Source of the DNA: Chryseobacterium sp. JAH
GTDB taxonomy: Bacteria; Bacteroidota; Bacteroidia; Flavobacteriales; Weeksellaceae
Assembly (NCBI RefSeq): GCF_001507335.1
Contig: NZ_LMAH01000002.1
Coordinates: 434,001-498,000, forward strand
DNA length: 64,000 bases
Reading direction: 5' to 3'
Position 1 is the stretch's first letter. Each line of letters starts with the position of its first letter. A model generated the notes under the pieces. It was not told the DNA's origin. It made no database searches and saw nothing but the letters and a program-made list of their open reading frames with translations. This document shows positions 28,362 through 37,068 of the stretch, in pieces. The translations under genes were made by a program, and so were the position numbers.

Positions 28362-28391
28362 CAAAACTACAACTATTTTTTCTTCTGCCAA
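28362..28391 (-). promoter_or_regulatory. rpsO promoter
   Basis: Minus strand shows TTG (28389-28391), a 19-nt spacer and TAGTTTTG (28362-28369). Both elements and spacing fit the Bacteroidota consensus TTG-N17-23-TAnnTTTG. Confidence 0.8.
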
Positions 28392-28498
28392 AACATTATC
28401 GATACTATATATTAAATTGAATAGAAAAATATGTTAAAAATATCTTAAAAAAATTATGCCATCCCATTAAAAGACAGTAATTTTGCATACGTCAAAAG

Positions 28499-29056
28499 AT
28501 GAAAAAAAAATTATTTTATACGATCATTTCCGCTGTTTTTGTCATCAGTACTTCGTCTGTAAAAGCACAGAAGACCAGTACGCGTGATAAGATAAAAAAA
28601 ATACTGTACTTCAATCCTGAAGTAGAGCCCGATCTGGAAGAAATTACAGAACCTACCAATCATGCTTTTTTTAGTGCCATCTCCGATAAAGTAAGTGGAT
28701 TCAGAAAAAATAAAATGCTGAGATCAGATGTGAGAGTATCTTATGACAGTATCGACTCTAAAACCATATTGGAATACAGCAAAAACAATGATGCTGATTT
28801 CGTTATTGTTCCTAAAGTAAAATATTTCAAAGTAGGTTTGGGGAAATATGTATTTTCTAACCAGGTTGTTGTAAGTATGAAACTTTTTGACGCAGAGGGA
28901 AACTTTATAGCTTCTTCTCACTATGATACCTACCGAAAAAATATGCGTCTTTTGGGTTCTGCAGAAAACTCAATAAAAATAGGAACCAATGGCGCAATGA
29001 AGAGTATTCTAAAAGAATTGAAAAAACAGAAACCTTCCTCTGAAGCCGGTTTTTAA
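28499..29056 (+). CDS. Secreted protein of unknown function
   Basis: 185 residues with a signal peptide ending near SVKAQ (24). The mature part alternates short strands and helices: ADFVIVPKVKYFKVGLGKY, QVVVSMKLFDAEGNFIASSHYDTYRKNM, and a C-terminal helix GTNGAMKSILKELKKQ. This resembles the fold of periplasmic proteins such as DUF4136/CsgG-like subunits, but no family was firmly recognised. No cysteine follows the signal, so it is not a lipoprotein. It may be cotranscribed with nothing else; mgtE has its own -7 element 57 nt downstream. Confidence 0.6.
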   Translation: MKKKLFYTIISAVFVISTSSVKAQKTSTRDKIKKILYFNPEVEPDLEEITEPTNHAFFSAISDKVSGFRKNKMLRSDVRVSYDSIDSKTILEYSKNNDADFVIVPKVKYFKVGLGKYVFSNQVVVSMKLFDAEGNFIASSHYDTYRKNMRLLGSAENSIKIGTNGAMKSILKELKKQKPSSEAGF

Positions 29057-29112
29057 GCTTTAATAAATCCTTAATTTTACATTATCGTTCTTCGTTTGTT
29101 GAAAATTTGAAT

Positions 29113-29120
29113 TATTTTTG
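29113..29120 (+). promoter_or_regulatory. mgtE -7 promoter element
   Basis: TATTTTTG, full match to TAnnTTTG. It overlaps the upstream TTG codon (29118) that opens the longest frame, which argues against that codon as the start. Confidence 0.6.
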
Positions 29121-29141
29121 CATATCCAAAAAAATTCAGGT

Positions 29142-30464
29142 TTGAATTACACAGACGAACTTATCTTCAATCCAGCCGATATTGCCGAAAGACTTAGCGA
29201 ACTTCCCGCTGATGAACGACTACTCGCATTTCTGAAAGTTCCGAAAGAATACAAAGCTGATGTTTTTTCGCATTTGGATCCTGATTTTCAGGAAGAAACC
29301 ATCAGAAGTATTGGCAGCGATGAAGTTTCAGAGATTCTGAATGCGATGACTCCCGATGACAGAACTTCGCTTTTTGAAGATTTTCCGGATGAGCTTATTA
29401 AATATTCAATCAACCACCTCAACCCTCAGGAAAGAAGAATTGCACTAAAACTTTTGGGTTATGATTCTGACTCTATCGCCCGTCTTATGACGCCATACTA
29501 CATCCAGATCAGAAAAGAATGGACGATCAAGAGATGTCTTCAGCAGATTAAAAAAGTCGGAAAACGGGTGGAAACCATGAATCATCTTTATGTAGTTGAT
29601 GAGAGAAACCGCCTGATTGACGATATTGCCTTGGGAAGTTTACTTTTAAACGAAGAAGAAACTTTAATTTCAGAAATTACAGACAATCAATTTGTTGCAA
29701 TCACCACCACAACGACCAAAGAAGATGCGGTAACGTATTTCGAAAAATACGACCGAACAGCACTTCCCATCATAACCGAAGCTGGCGTTTTGGTCGGAAT
29801 TGTAACGATTGATGATATTTTAGATCAAATTGAATCACAAAACACCGAAGACATCCAAAAATTTGGGGGTGTAGAAGCTTTGGATGATCCTTATATCCAG
29901 ACTCATTGGTTCGAAATGATTAAAAAAAGAGGTCTTTGGCTTATTGTTTTATTCTTTCTTCAGCTGATCACAGCTTCTGTAATGGGTTATTATGAAAACG
30001 AAATTGAAAAAGCTGTTGTATTGGCACTTTTCATACCTTTAATTATATCAAGTGGCGGAAATTCAGGATCACAAGCTGCAACGCTGATTATCCGCGCCAT
30101 GGCACTTCAGGAAATCACCATCAAAGACTGGTGGATCGTGATGAAAAAAGAACTTCTTACAGGGATCATTTTAGGAACATTCCTTGGTGTGATTGGGTTT
30201 TTCAGAATTATGATCTGGCACAAAATGGGCTGGTTTGATTATGGTGATTATTGGTTTTTCATTGCACTCAGCGCAGGAATGTCACTCTCGATGATTGTAC
30301 TTTGGGGAACTTTATCAGGATCTATGGTACCTTTTATCCTTAAAAAATTCAATCTCGACCCTGCTACTTCTTCTGCCCCATTTGTAGCAACATTGGTAGA
30401 CGTTACCGGACTCATTATTTATTTTACTATTGCCGGACTTTTCTTAACCGGAAAACTTTTGTAA
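29142..30464 (+). CDS. mgtE: Magnesium transporter MgtE
   Basis: About 440 residues. N-domain helices ([24 protein letters not shown]), two CBS domains ([56 protein letters not shown]), then a five-helix membrane domain with the pore signature [20 protein letters not shown]. It imports Mg2+ under control of the CBS/N-domain sensor. No ATG fits the N-terminus: the frame opens with TTG at 29118 inside the -7 element, so the TTG at 29142 is preferred; both are inferred. The first ATG lies about 220 nt further in and would delete the N-domain. A 12-residue leader at most is at stake. Confidence 0.92.
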   Translation: MNYTDELIFNPADIAERLSELPADERLLAFLKVPKEYKADVFSHLDPDFQEETIRSIGSDEVSEILNAMTPDDRTSLFEDFPDELIKYSINHLNPQERRIALKLLGYDSDSIARLMTPYYIQIRKEWTIKRCLQQIKKVGKRVETMNHLYVVDERNRLIDDIALGSLLLNEEETLISEITDNQFVAITTTTTKEDAVTYFEKYDRTALPIITEAGVLVGIVTIDDILDQIESQNTEDIQKFGGVEALDDPYIQTHWFEMIKKRGLWLIVLFFLQLITASVMGYYENEIEKAVVLALFIPLIISSGGNSGSQAATLIIRAMALQEITIKDWWIVMKKELLTGIILGTFLGVIGFFRIMIWHKMGWFDYGDYWFFIALSAGMSLSMIVLWGTLSGSMVPFILKKFNLDPATSSAPFVATLVDVTGLIIYFTIAGLFLTGKLL

Positions 30465-30487
30465 TTTTAGGCAAAGTCTAAATTTTT

Positions 30488-31234
30488 ATGAAAATCGTTT
30501 CTTTAGTACCTTCTATTACTGAAGCTTTATTTGATTTGGGATTAACAGAAAACGAAGTCATCGGAAGAACAAAATTCTGTATTCATCCTTCAGAAAAAGT
30601 AAAAAACATCGAAATTATCGGCGGAACAAAAAATCTGAATATTGAAAAAATCAGAAGTCTTCAGCCAGATTTAATTTTAGCGAACATAGAGGAAAATATC
30701 AAGGAACAGGTTGAAATTTTAATGGAAGATTTCAAAGTGATTGTCTACAATACTGAAACGGTTGAAGACAATTATTATTTAGTTAAAAATTTAGGCTTGC
30801 TCTTTAATAAAGAAGAGAGAGCACAGATTTTCAATATGAAAATTTACGAAGTCCTTACTGAGGCAAAAATTAATTCAAAAGTAAAAGCTGCATATCTGAT
30901 TTGGAAAAAACCTTACATGACGGTAGGTTCTGATACTTTTATTCACAATATTTTATCTGAGATTGGTTTTGAAAATCTTTTTAAGAATCAAACACGTTAT
31001 CCCGAAATTAAGGTGGAAGATTTGGCTGAAGCAAACGTCATCATGCTTTCTTCTGAACCATTTCCTTTCAAAGAAAAACATATTACAGAACTGAAAGATT
31101 TTTATCCTGATAAAAAAATTATGATTGTTGATGGGGAAGCTTTTTCTTGGTACGGAACGCATATTGCGAAGTGTGAGGACTATTTTAAAGCATTAATTGA
31201 TGAAATTAATCATGACTTTTCAGACACCCATTAA
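30488..31234 (+). CDS. Helical-backbone metal receptor (BtuF/FhuD-like), no signal peptide
   Basis: 248 residues. The N-terminus is typical of periplasmic-binding proteins for vitamin B12 or iron chelates: MKIVSLVPSITEALFDLGLTENEVIGRTKFC, then KIRSLQPDLILAN and a C-terminal SWYGTHIAKCEDYFKALI. No signal peptide is visible, as is frequent in the 'cytosolic' versions in Bacteroidota. The gene lies 23 nt after mgtE and may share its transcript. Ligand not determinable; corrinoid or iron complexes are typical. Confidence 0.82.
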   Translation: MKIVSLVPSITEALFDLGLTENEVIGRTKFCIHPSEKVKNIEIIGGTKNLNIEKIRSLQPDLILANIEENIKEQVEILMEDFKVIVYNTETVEDNYYLVKNLGLLFNKEERAQIFNMKIYEVLTEAKINSKVKAAYLIWKKPYMTVGSDTFIHNILSEIGFENLFKNQTRYPEIKVEDLAEANVIMLSSEPFPFKEKHITELKDFYPDKKIMIVDGEAFSWYGTHIAKCEDYFKALIDEINHDFSDTH

Positions 31235-31520
31235 TTTCACCAGTTTGAAGTTGTTTTGAAAAACAATCCAGTTTAGTTCAATTGTATAACTGAGCAGTAA
31301 GAGTCTTTATAAATTTCGTCAAAAGCAATTCCGTATACACTTTCCTTCAACTAGCTCAGGATAACACGAGTGTAGTTTCTCTGAAATTTTAGATAATTCC
31401 CCTATTTTAGATTGGGAAAAAAATTGTGAAAATTTGATTGTCAATCATTTTTATAAAAGCTTAAACATCATCAATTCAATATATCTTATCATTTTTTTCA
31501 TCTTTATCTTCCATTAGTTG
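31235..31520. other. Spacer upstream of the DUF1826 gene
   Basis: Nearly 290 nt of AT-rich sequence with no gene or strong hairpin seen. Confidence 0.5.
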
Positions 31521-31522
31521 AC

Positions 31523-31530
31523 TATTTTTG
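31523..31530 (+). promoter_or_regulatory. -7 element of the DUF1826 gene
   Basis: TATTTTTG, full match to TAnnTTTG, 36 nt before the ATG. It contains the TTG at which the longer frame starts. Confidence 0.5.
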
Positions 31531-31566
31531 CATGGATTAAGCATCGATAAAAACTTTAGAACGTAC

Positions 31567-32265
31567 ATGAAGAATCCAATTTCTGACAATAACCAAATTC
31601 AGATCGTCAATACTTTTTCTGAACTTGTACATATCAATTTTCAGGGAGTTACCAATGCAATTTGCTGGAAGAGAAATCTGACAGGAGATTTTAAAGAAAT
31701 TGTGTCTAAACTTCGATTAAAAGAAAATATAACGGAAATATACGCTGAAGATCTTTTGACGCTGAAACTATCAGAAAACGGTATTATTGCAAGGGAAATT
31801 ATTTTAAATGATTTACAGTTATTAACTGATTTCGGAGCATCTCCATCGCTTAACTTACTAAGAAATTACGAGCGCGATGAGGAATTTGAAATCATATCAA
31901 CAGATGTGTATTCTTACCATGTCGACCGGTCACCTATCGGTACCCATACTTTTCTATGTACTTATCACGGTGCAGCAAGTGACATTTTGCCCAATGAGCA
32001 GGCTATACAAAAAATCTTAATTCCTGAAGTCCGTGAGAAGCTTAAAGAATTACATAACGGCTCTGAAGAAGAATTTGAGGCCTTTTTGAAAGAAAACTAT
32101 TTTGATCTGCACTATCACCCATTATCCAATTCCCAACCCATTAATTTAGGGTCAGGAAATCTTTGGAAATTAGCAGTAGATCATCCTGAGCAGCAGGTTC
32201 TACCCTGCATCCATCGTGCTCCATTGGAAAATGACGGTGAACATAGGCTGCTTCTTATCTGCTAA
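31567..32265 (+). CDS. DUF1826 family protein
   Basis: 232 residues from the ATG at 31567; an earlier TTG (31528) falls in the -7 element and is rejected. The sequence has the family's core: NAICWKRNLTGDFKEIVSKL, LQLLTDFGASPSLNLLRNYERDEE, the conserved DVYSYHVDRSPIGTHTFLCTYHGAASDILPN, and the end VLPCIHRAPLENDGEHRLLLIC. Conserved His and Asp in YHVDRSP and Cys/His in CTYHGA, CIHRAP suggest a metal site. Some DUF1826 genes elsewhere accompany zinc-responsive loci; no such neighbour is seen here. Function unknown. Confidence 0.85.
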   Translation: MKNPISDNNQIQIVNTFSELVHINFQGVTNAICWKRNLTGDFKEIVSKLRLKENITEIYAEDLLTLKLSENGIIAREIILNDLQLLTDFGASPSLNLLRNYERDEEFEIISTDVYSYHVDRSPIGTHTFLCTYHGAASDILPNEQAIQKILIPEVREKLKELHNGSEEEFEAFLKENYFDLHYHPLSNSQPINLGSGNLWKLAVDHPEQQVLPCIHRAPLENDGEHRLLLIC

Positions 32266-32382
32266 AATTGTTCATATATCAAGGCAACCTCAGATCGCTA
32301 GCTTTTATCAAGTCATATTCTTATCTATAAGAATCGCATCAATCGGACGAGTGACATAGAAATAATATTTGTTTAAGAATAT

Positions 32383-33840
32383 CTATTTCGGTATTATTGA
32401 TGTTTGAACTGTATTTTCAAGATCATCCCTCCTGATTATTACAGTATTAACTTCGCCATCAATGAATTCAAATTTTAAAAGATTCGGATAATCGATAACT
32501 CTAAACATTCCATTTTTCAAATACACCAATTCATTGTCTTTTTTGCTTCTAAAATGGTCCAAAAGCATAGATTCCACGTAAAGACGGTTGCCCCTTTCCA
32601 CAATTTTTGTTTCGACTTCTTGTCCGTAAAGGAAATCGTTGTACGTTCCGATGAGTTTTTCTTTTAGATTTAAAGGAATTTCTTGCGATTCATCACTTTG
32701 GAAATTTCCTTTCCAATTCATCAATCTTAGAATTGTTCTCTGCGTGTTTCCCATTACCGGAAAACGATTCGGTTTTTCACCATTAGCAAGATAAGCGTAC
32801 CCATTCCCATCTTTCATGGTTCCCATCAAATTTCCGCCAACTCCGGTGTTGGAACCGTTGCAGGCAAACCAATCGTAATTATTGTAAGCAAAAGATTTTT
32901 GCCAACCATTGCTCCATCCGCCCACTGCATTTTTGAGAACTGAAACTTCGGTCATTTTTATTGCAACATCGTGAGAAATCACATTATTGTTTTTGTTGCG
33001 CAGCGCATTTTGAATCTCAATTGCGATGATTGCCAATTCTGTTGGAGTAGACCACAATCCGGAAGGACCAACCTGTGGCGTGATTGGCAAACCGGTTTTG
33101 ATGACTTTTCCGTCTTTGTCGTGAACTAAAGCAACATTCATAAGAAATCCTTTTTCATTCGGTTGAATCATTGTTGTGTTTTTTAATCCAAGCGGAGCGA
33201 AAATATGCTCTTTTGCCAATTCAGCAATCGAGGTTTTGAATCGATCTTCCAAAGCCATTTGAATGATTGTGTAACCGCCACCGCTGTATTGCCATCTTGT
33301 TCCCGGTTCAAAGAAAAATTCAATTTCTTTATCATATCTCGGGATTTTACCTTGCAGGCTTTCCACTAAAGTTGGGATTTTTTCACCTTCATAATGATCT
33401 TCAAAACCTTCCTGAGTAGTTCCTGCAGTGTGATTCAGGAATTGTTTCCAAGTCGGGCTTTTGTTTTCTGTGAATTTGCTTTTTGGCAAATGCCATCTTT
33501 TCAACGATTGGTCAATCGGGTCATCAAGATTCAGCAAACCTTTTTCTTCCAAGATATAACAAAGAAGTGCGGTAATGGGTTTTGCAATTGAGGCTGTCGA
33601 AAAAGCCGTGTTTTCATTAATCTTTTCAGGCGAATTCATTGACTTAACTCCAAATTGTTTCGAATAGACAATCTTGTAATTTTCAAAAACAACCACGCTG
33701 AATCCGGGAAGTTTGTACTTTTTTAATTGTTCTTCAATTTTCAGACTGTCTGTCAGAAAGCGGTAATTTTTTTTCTGTCCAAAGATTGTGGCACTTGTCA
33801 TTAATAATAAAAAAAAGCTGGCGTAAAAAATAGTTTTCAT
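32383..33840 (-). CDS. Secreted serine hydrolase, class C beta-lactamase fold
   Basis: 485 residues from the ATG at 33840, where a good signal peptide begins (MKTIFYASFFLLLMTSATIFGQ); the frame extends 27 codons upstream without support. The SxxK motif is STASIAKPITA, and the second motif is WQYSGGGY (Y-S-G instead of Y-S-N). A late HAD/GVGG-like region (SNTGVGGNLMG) may serve as the third motif. A C-terminal domain of about 110 residues (IPLNLKEKLIGTYNDF onward) is beta-rich. Probably a periplasmic peptidase or esterase; substrate unknown. The AraC regulator upstream on the same strand may control it. Confidence 0.82.
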   Translation of the reverse strand: MKTIFYASFFLLLMTSATIFGQKKNYRFLTDSLKIEEQLKKYKLPGFSVVVFENYKIVYSKQFGVKSMNSPEKINENTAFSTASIAKPITALLCYILEEKGLLNLDDPIDQSLKRWHLPKSKFTENKSPTWKQFLNHTAGTTQEGFEDHYEGEKIPTLVESLQGKIPRYDKEIEFFFEPGTRWQYSGGGYTIIQMALEDRFKTSIAELAKEHIFAPLGLKNTTMIQPNEKGFLMNVALVHDKDGKVIKTGLPITPQVGPSGLWSTPTELAIIAIEIQNALRNKNNNVISHDVAIKMTEVSVLKNAVGGWSNGWQKSFAYNNYDWFACNGSNTGVGGNLMGTMKDGNGYAYLANGEKPNRFPVMGNTQRTILRLMNWKGNFQSDESQEIPLNLKEKLIGTYNDFLYGQEVETKIVERGNRLYVESMLLDHFRSKKDNELVYLKNGMFRVIDYPNLLKFEFIDGEVNTVIIRRDDLENTVQTSIIPK

Positions 33841-33979
33841 TGTATCGTAATTTATAGGTTGATTATTATTTCGATACAAAGATGTGGTAGCGTGAAATCT
33901 TATGCGACCGAGTAAAAGCATTCGGCCTTATTTTGTGAAAAGAATTGGTAGGAATAATTAAACTGAGAGGTACGAGTAA

Positions 33980-35110
33980 TTACAAAGTATTCATTTGTAG
34001 TGATTTGCGATATTCGGTCGGCGTAGTTCCCGTATGCTTTTTAAAAGCAGTATTGAAAGAAGATTTAGAATTAAAACCAACTTCATAAAGAATTTCAAGA
34101 ATCGTCACCTTGGATTTTGAGGGATCTCTCAGGATTTGCATTGCTGTTTCGATGCGATAAGTATTCACAAAATCATAAAAATGCTGTCCTAAATCGTGGT
34201 TGATCAAAACGGATAATTCACGAAACGGAACATTAATTTCCTTTGAAATATCCTGAATGGTCAATGCTGGATTCAAAAATGGCTTTTCGTCAAACATATA
34301 TTTTTTAAGTTTCAACAAGTCTTCATTCAAAGTTTCAGGCTCGATTTTGTTCTCCTCTAAAATCAAATCGGAAACAAGTTTCAACCTCGAGTCGATATTC
34401 CTAAAAAGTCCTGGATTATTCAGCGCTTTGTACAGATACCAGCAAATGATGAAAAGTTGCGACACCAAAATCCCAATTTTAATCCAATCGGAAACATACG
34501 CATAATCGGAAAATTTGAAAATATTTTTGAGAATGACAATGAGGTAAAAAACAGTCAGTACACTCGTAAACTGAAACAGCCAATGATAAGAATTAAGACT
34601 TTCTCCCGAATTATTTTCCAGATAAAGTTTCTTCGCCTTTCTCAGCAGTAGAAAAACCGCAGTAAAATAAAATATAATTTGAAAATGAAACAGCCAATGT
34701 GTAAACTGCAACTCCATCATATCCTTACGATTGACAATAAAATTAAGCTTCGATGCCAAATCGACAGTATAAAAACGAGGCATCAAAATAACATTCACAA
34801 CAAAAAACGGAGTTAGATGTAGAAAATATTTAGGCTTCCATTTAAAATCCGAATAACAAACCGATAATACATAAAGATAAAAAACAGGAATCTGCAGAAA
34901 AGACATCGTATTTCGTAACATCCCAAGATTCGAAGGACCATCAGAAATTAGACTGATCAGAGGCTCACTTATATCAATCGCTGTAATGATGAGGAAAAAA
35001 GCAAATAGTTGATTACTGGTCTTATATGCAGTTTTGACGGTCAACAGAAAAAACGCAAGGAAAAACGAAACAAAAAGTGAGACGACCGTTACAATACCTA
35101 ACAAATCCAT
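33980..35110 (-). CDS. Membrane-bound AraC-family regulator
   Basis: 376 residues. The first 230 residues contain about seven hydrophobic helices (7TM-like sensor), followed by a linker and a C-terminal AraC HTH pair: LTIQDISKEINVPFRELSVLINHDLGQHFYDFVNTYRIETAMQIL and TILEILYEVGFNSKSSFNTAFKKHTGTTPTEYRK. This layout is common in Bacteroidota, where the membrane part senses a signal and the HTH part acts on nearby DNA. It lies 139 nt upstream of the serine hydrolase on the same strand and is a likely regulator of it. Confidence 0.9.
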   Translation of the reverse strand: MDLLGIVTVVSLFVSFFLAFFLLTVKTAYKTSNQLFAFFLIITAIDISEPLISLISDGPSNLGMLRNTMSFLQIPVFYLYVLSVCYSDFKWKPKYFLHLTPFFVVNVILMPRFYTVDLASKLNFIVNRKDMMELQFTHWLFHFQIIFYFTAVFLLLRKAKKLYLENNSGESLNSYHWLFQFTSVLTVFYLIVILKNIFKFSDYAYVSDWIKIGILVSQLFIICWYLYKALNNPGLFRNIDSRLKLVSDLILEENKIEPETLNEDLLKLKKYMFDEKPFLNPALTIQDISKEINVPFRELSVLINHDLGQHFYDFVNTYRIETAMQILRDPSKSKVTILEILYEVGFNSKSSFNTAFKKHTGTTPTEYRKSLQMNTL

Positions 35111-35515
35111 TTTATATAATCATATTAATTGTTTCGCATTCTGCGCCACTTATTTTTCGTAAAGATAAATAATTATCAAGACTACTTTATTTCAGTTATT
35201 GAAAAACAAAATTAAAATGCACTGCTCAACAAAAGAGAATTATTAAGAAATACTGCGTACACCTGTGGGATTATCACTTCATACAATTTTTTCTTTTGCG
35301 GAAATACTGCGATGAAGAGTGCTGAAATGAGAAAGATATAAGTTTTACGTCCGTAGATCAGGAAGAACAAGGGTAGAGTCTGGTTGATTTCATACTAAAT
35401 GTGATATACAGCAACTCTCTAATTTTTTTGATATGAAAACCTCACAAAAAACAATAATGATGAATAATTATTTGGTTATAGAGTGAATAACTCAGTATTA
35501 AATTTAATATATACT
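35111..35515. other. Spacer between AraC gene and sigma promoter
   Basis: About 400 nt without a credible gene between divergent genes. Confidence 0.5.
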
Positions 35516-35520
35516 TGATA

Positions 35521-35548
35521 TTGGGGCAACCCGAATTGACTACTTTTG
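35521..35548 (+). promoter_or_regulatory. Promoter of the sigma/FecR/SusCD locus
   Basis: TTG (35521-35523), a 17-nt spacer and TACTTTTG (35541-35548), a textbook Bacteroidota vegetative promoter, 30 nt before the sigma gene. Confidence 0.82.
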
Positions 35549-35578
35549 CCAATCATTGAAACAGTCTGATTCTTTATA

Positions 35579-36067
35579 ATGGAGTATTTTGAAAAAATAT
35601 ATTTAGATTACAAACATCAGGTATACTTTTTTGTCAAAAAGTTTATTTCAAATATGGAAGATGTAGAAGATGTTGTACAAGAGGTTTTTGTACATCTCTG
35701 GAAACATTCATCAGCTCTTAAAAACCCTCAGACTTTAGAAGCTATTATTTTCAAGACTGCACATCAGGAAATCTCAAATTTTTACAGAAAAAATAAAATG
35801 CTCTTTTCTTTTTCAGATGAAAGTCTGATAAAAGACGAAGCCGATCCTGAAAAAATAGACACCGAATTTAAAGAAGATCAATTGCAAAAAATACATAATC
35901 TTCTTGAAAAAGTACCCGAAAGAAGCAAATCCTTTTTCTACAAAAACAAATTGGAGAAAATAAGCTATTCCCAAATCGCAAAAGAAAATAACATCTCAAA
36001 AACAGCGGTAGAAAAACAAGTCAGTAAAGTCATCCGACACATCAAGTCGAACCTCAATCTGTTTTAA
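35579..36067 (+). CDS. ECF RNA polymerase sigma factor
   Basis: 162 residues. Region 2 (YKHQVYFFVKKFISNMEDVEDVVQEVFVHLWKH, about 12-44) and region 4 (LLEKVPERSKSFFYKNKLEKISYSQIAKENNISKTAVEKQVSKVIRHIKS, about 105-155) are intact. It belongs to the FecI-like ECF group. The FecR-like anti-sigma gene follows 83 nt downstream, then a SusC protein with an STN domain, so the signal probably passes from receptor to FecR to this sigma factor. Confidence 0.95.
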   Translation: MEYFEKIYLDYKHQVYFFVKKFISNMEDVEDVVQEVFVHLWKHSSALKNPQTLEAIIFKTAHQEISNFYRKNKMLFSFSDESLIKDEADPEKIDTEFKEDQLQKIHNLLEKVPERSKSFFYKNKLEKISYSQIAKENNISKTAVEKQVSKVIRHIKSNLNLF

Positions 36068-36150
36068 CGAAGTATTAACCAGTTTAAACAAATTATTAAA
36101 TCCATCTCTTCGGGGTGGATATTTTTATTTTGCTGCGTAATTATAATGGT

Positions 36151-36981
36151 ATGAAAGATTCTCAAAAACATTTTAAAAAAATTTGGACAAAGGTTTCCGA
36201 AGAAAAACAGGAAATGGATTCTGCAACAGACTCCAGAATCTGGAAAGGAATCAACGGGAGAATTAAGCAAAACAGTAAACATAAATATTATTTGACTGCC
36301 GTCGCAGCAGTTTTAGTGCCTTTATTCGGGATTTTCTTTTTTTATAAAGATATTAAGTCAAAAGAAACGAAAAACAGTTTGTCGGCAATCATACTGCAAA
36401 CCAACGAAGTTCCTAAAACATTCAGATTATCTGATCAAAGTGTGATCACTCTGGAACCTTATAGTCAATTGTCCTTCACTAATGATTTTGGAAAGAAATA
36501 CAGAAATGTGAAATTTCAAGGGAAAGGCTTTTTCTCGATTGCAAAAGATCGATCTAAACCTTTTATTGTAGATGCAGGCGGTTTCAGTGTTGAAGTTTTG
36601 GGAACAAAATTTTCGGTTGATCAGAAATCAGAAGAAAAAAAAGTGAAATTATTTGAGGGAAAAGTGAAAGTCAATCACAACGGCAAACTGACCTATCTCC
36701 TGCCGAATGAAAATTGGAGCACTTCTCCTGCTAAAAAAGATTATCATTATTGTGCGGTAAGTGCTGTAAAAACTTTCACGTTTGAAAAGACAACGTTTGA
36801 GAATGCTATCACTGAAATAGATAATACATACGGAACTAAAATAACCTATCCTAAAAACATTGCTAAAAACCTGGTATCGGGTTCATTCTCAGGAAATCTG
36901 AAAGAAATCCTTTCCATCATCAATTATCCATTTAATCTGAAAACTACCGTTAAAAATGAAAATGAAATAACTCTATATTAA
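36151..36981 (+). CDS. FecR-type anti-sigma factor
   Basis: 276 residues from the ATG at 36151 (MKDSQKHFKKIW); a frame 12 codons longer exists. One transmembrane helix (YYLTAVAAVLVPLFGIFFFY, about 47-66) separates a short cytoplasmic sigma-binding part from the periplasmic FecR domain (VPKTFRLSDQSVITLEPYSQLSF, FFSIAKDRSKPFIVDAGGFSVEVLGTKFSVD). A DUF4974-like C-terminal domain (FENAITEIDNTYGTKITY) contacts the STN of the partner receptor. It transmits a substrate signal to the ECF factor. Confidence 0.92.
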   Translation: MKDSQKHFKKIWTKVSEEKQEMDSATDSRIWKGINGRIKQNSKHKYYLTAVAAVLVPLFGIFFFYKDIKSKETKNSLSAIILQTNEVPKTFRLSDQSVITLEPYSQLSFTNDFGKKYRNVKFQGKGFFSIAKDRSKPFIVDAGGFSVEVLGTKFSVDQKSEEKKVKLFEGKVKVNHNGKLTYLLPNENWSTSPAKKDYHYCAVSAVKTFTFEKTTFENAITEIDNTYGTKITYPKNIAKNLVSGSFSGNLKEILSIINYPFNLKTTVKNENEITLY

Positions 36982-37068
36982 ATAAAACAGCACCAATAAT
37001 GTGGCGTTATCAGTGCTTGTAATTAATTCGAAACTCGCTTAAGAATAATAAATTAACTCATCAAATTT

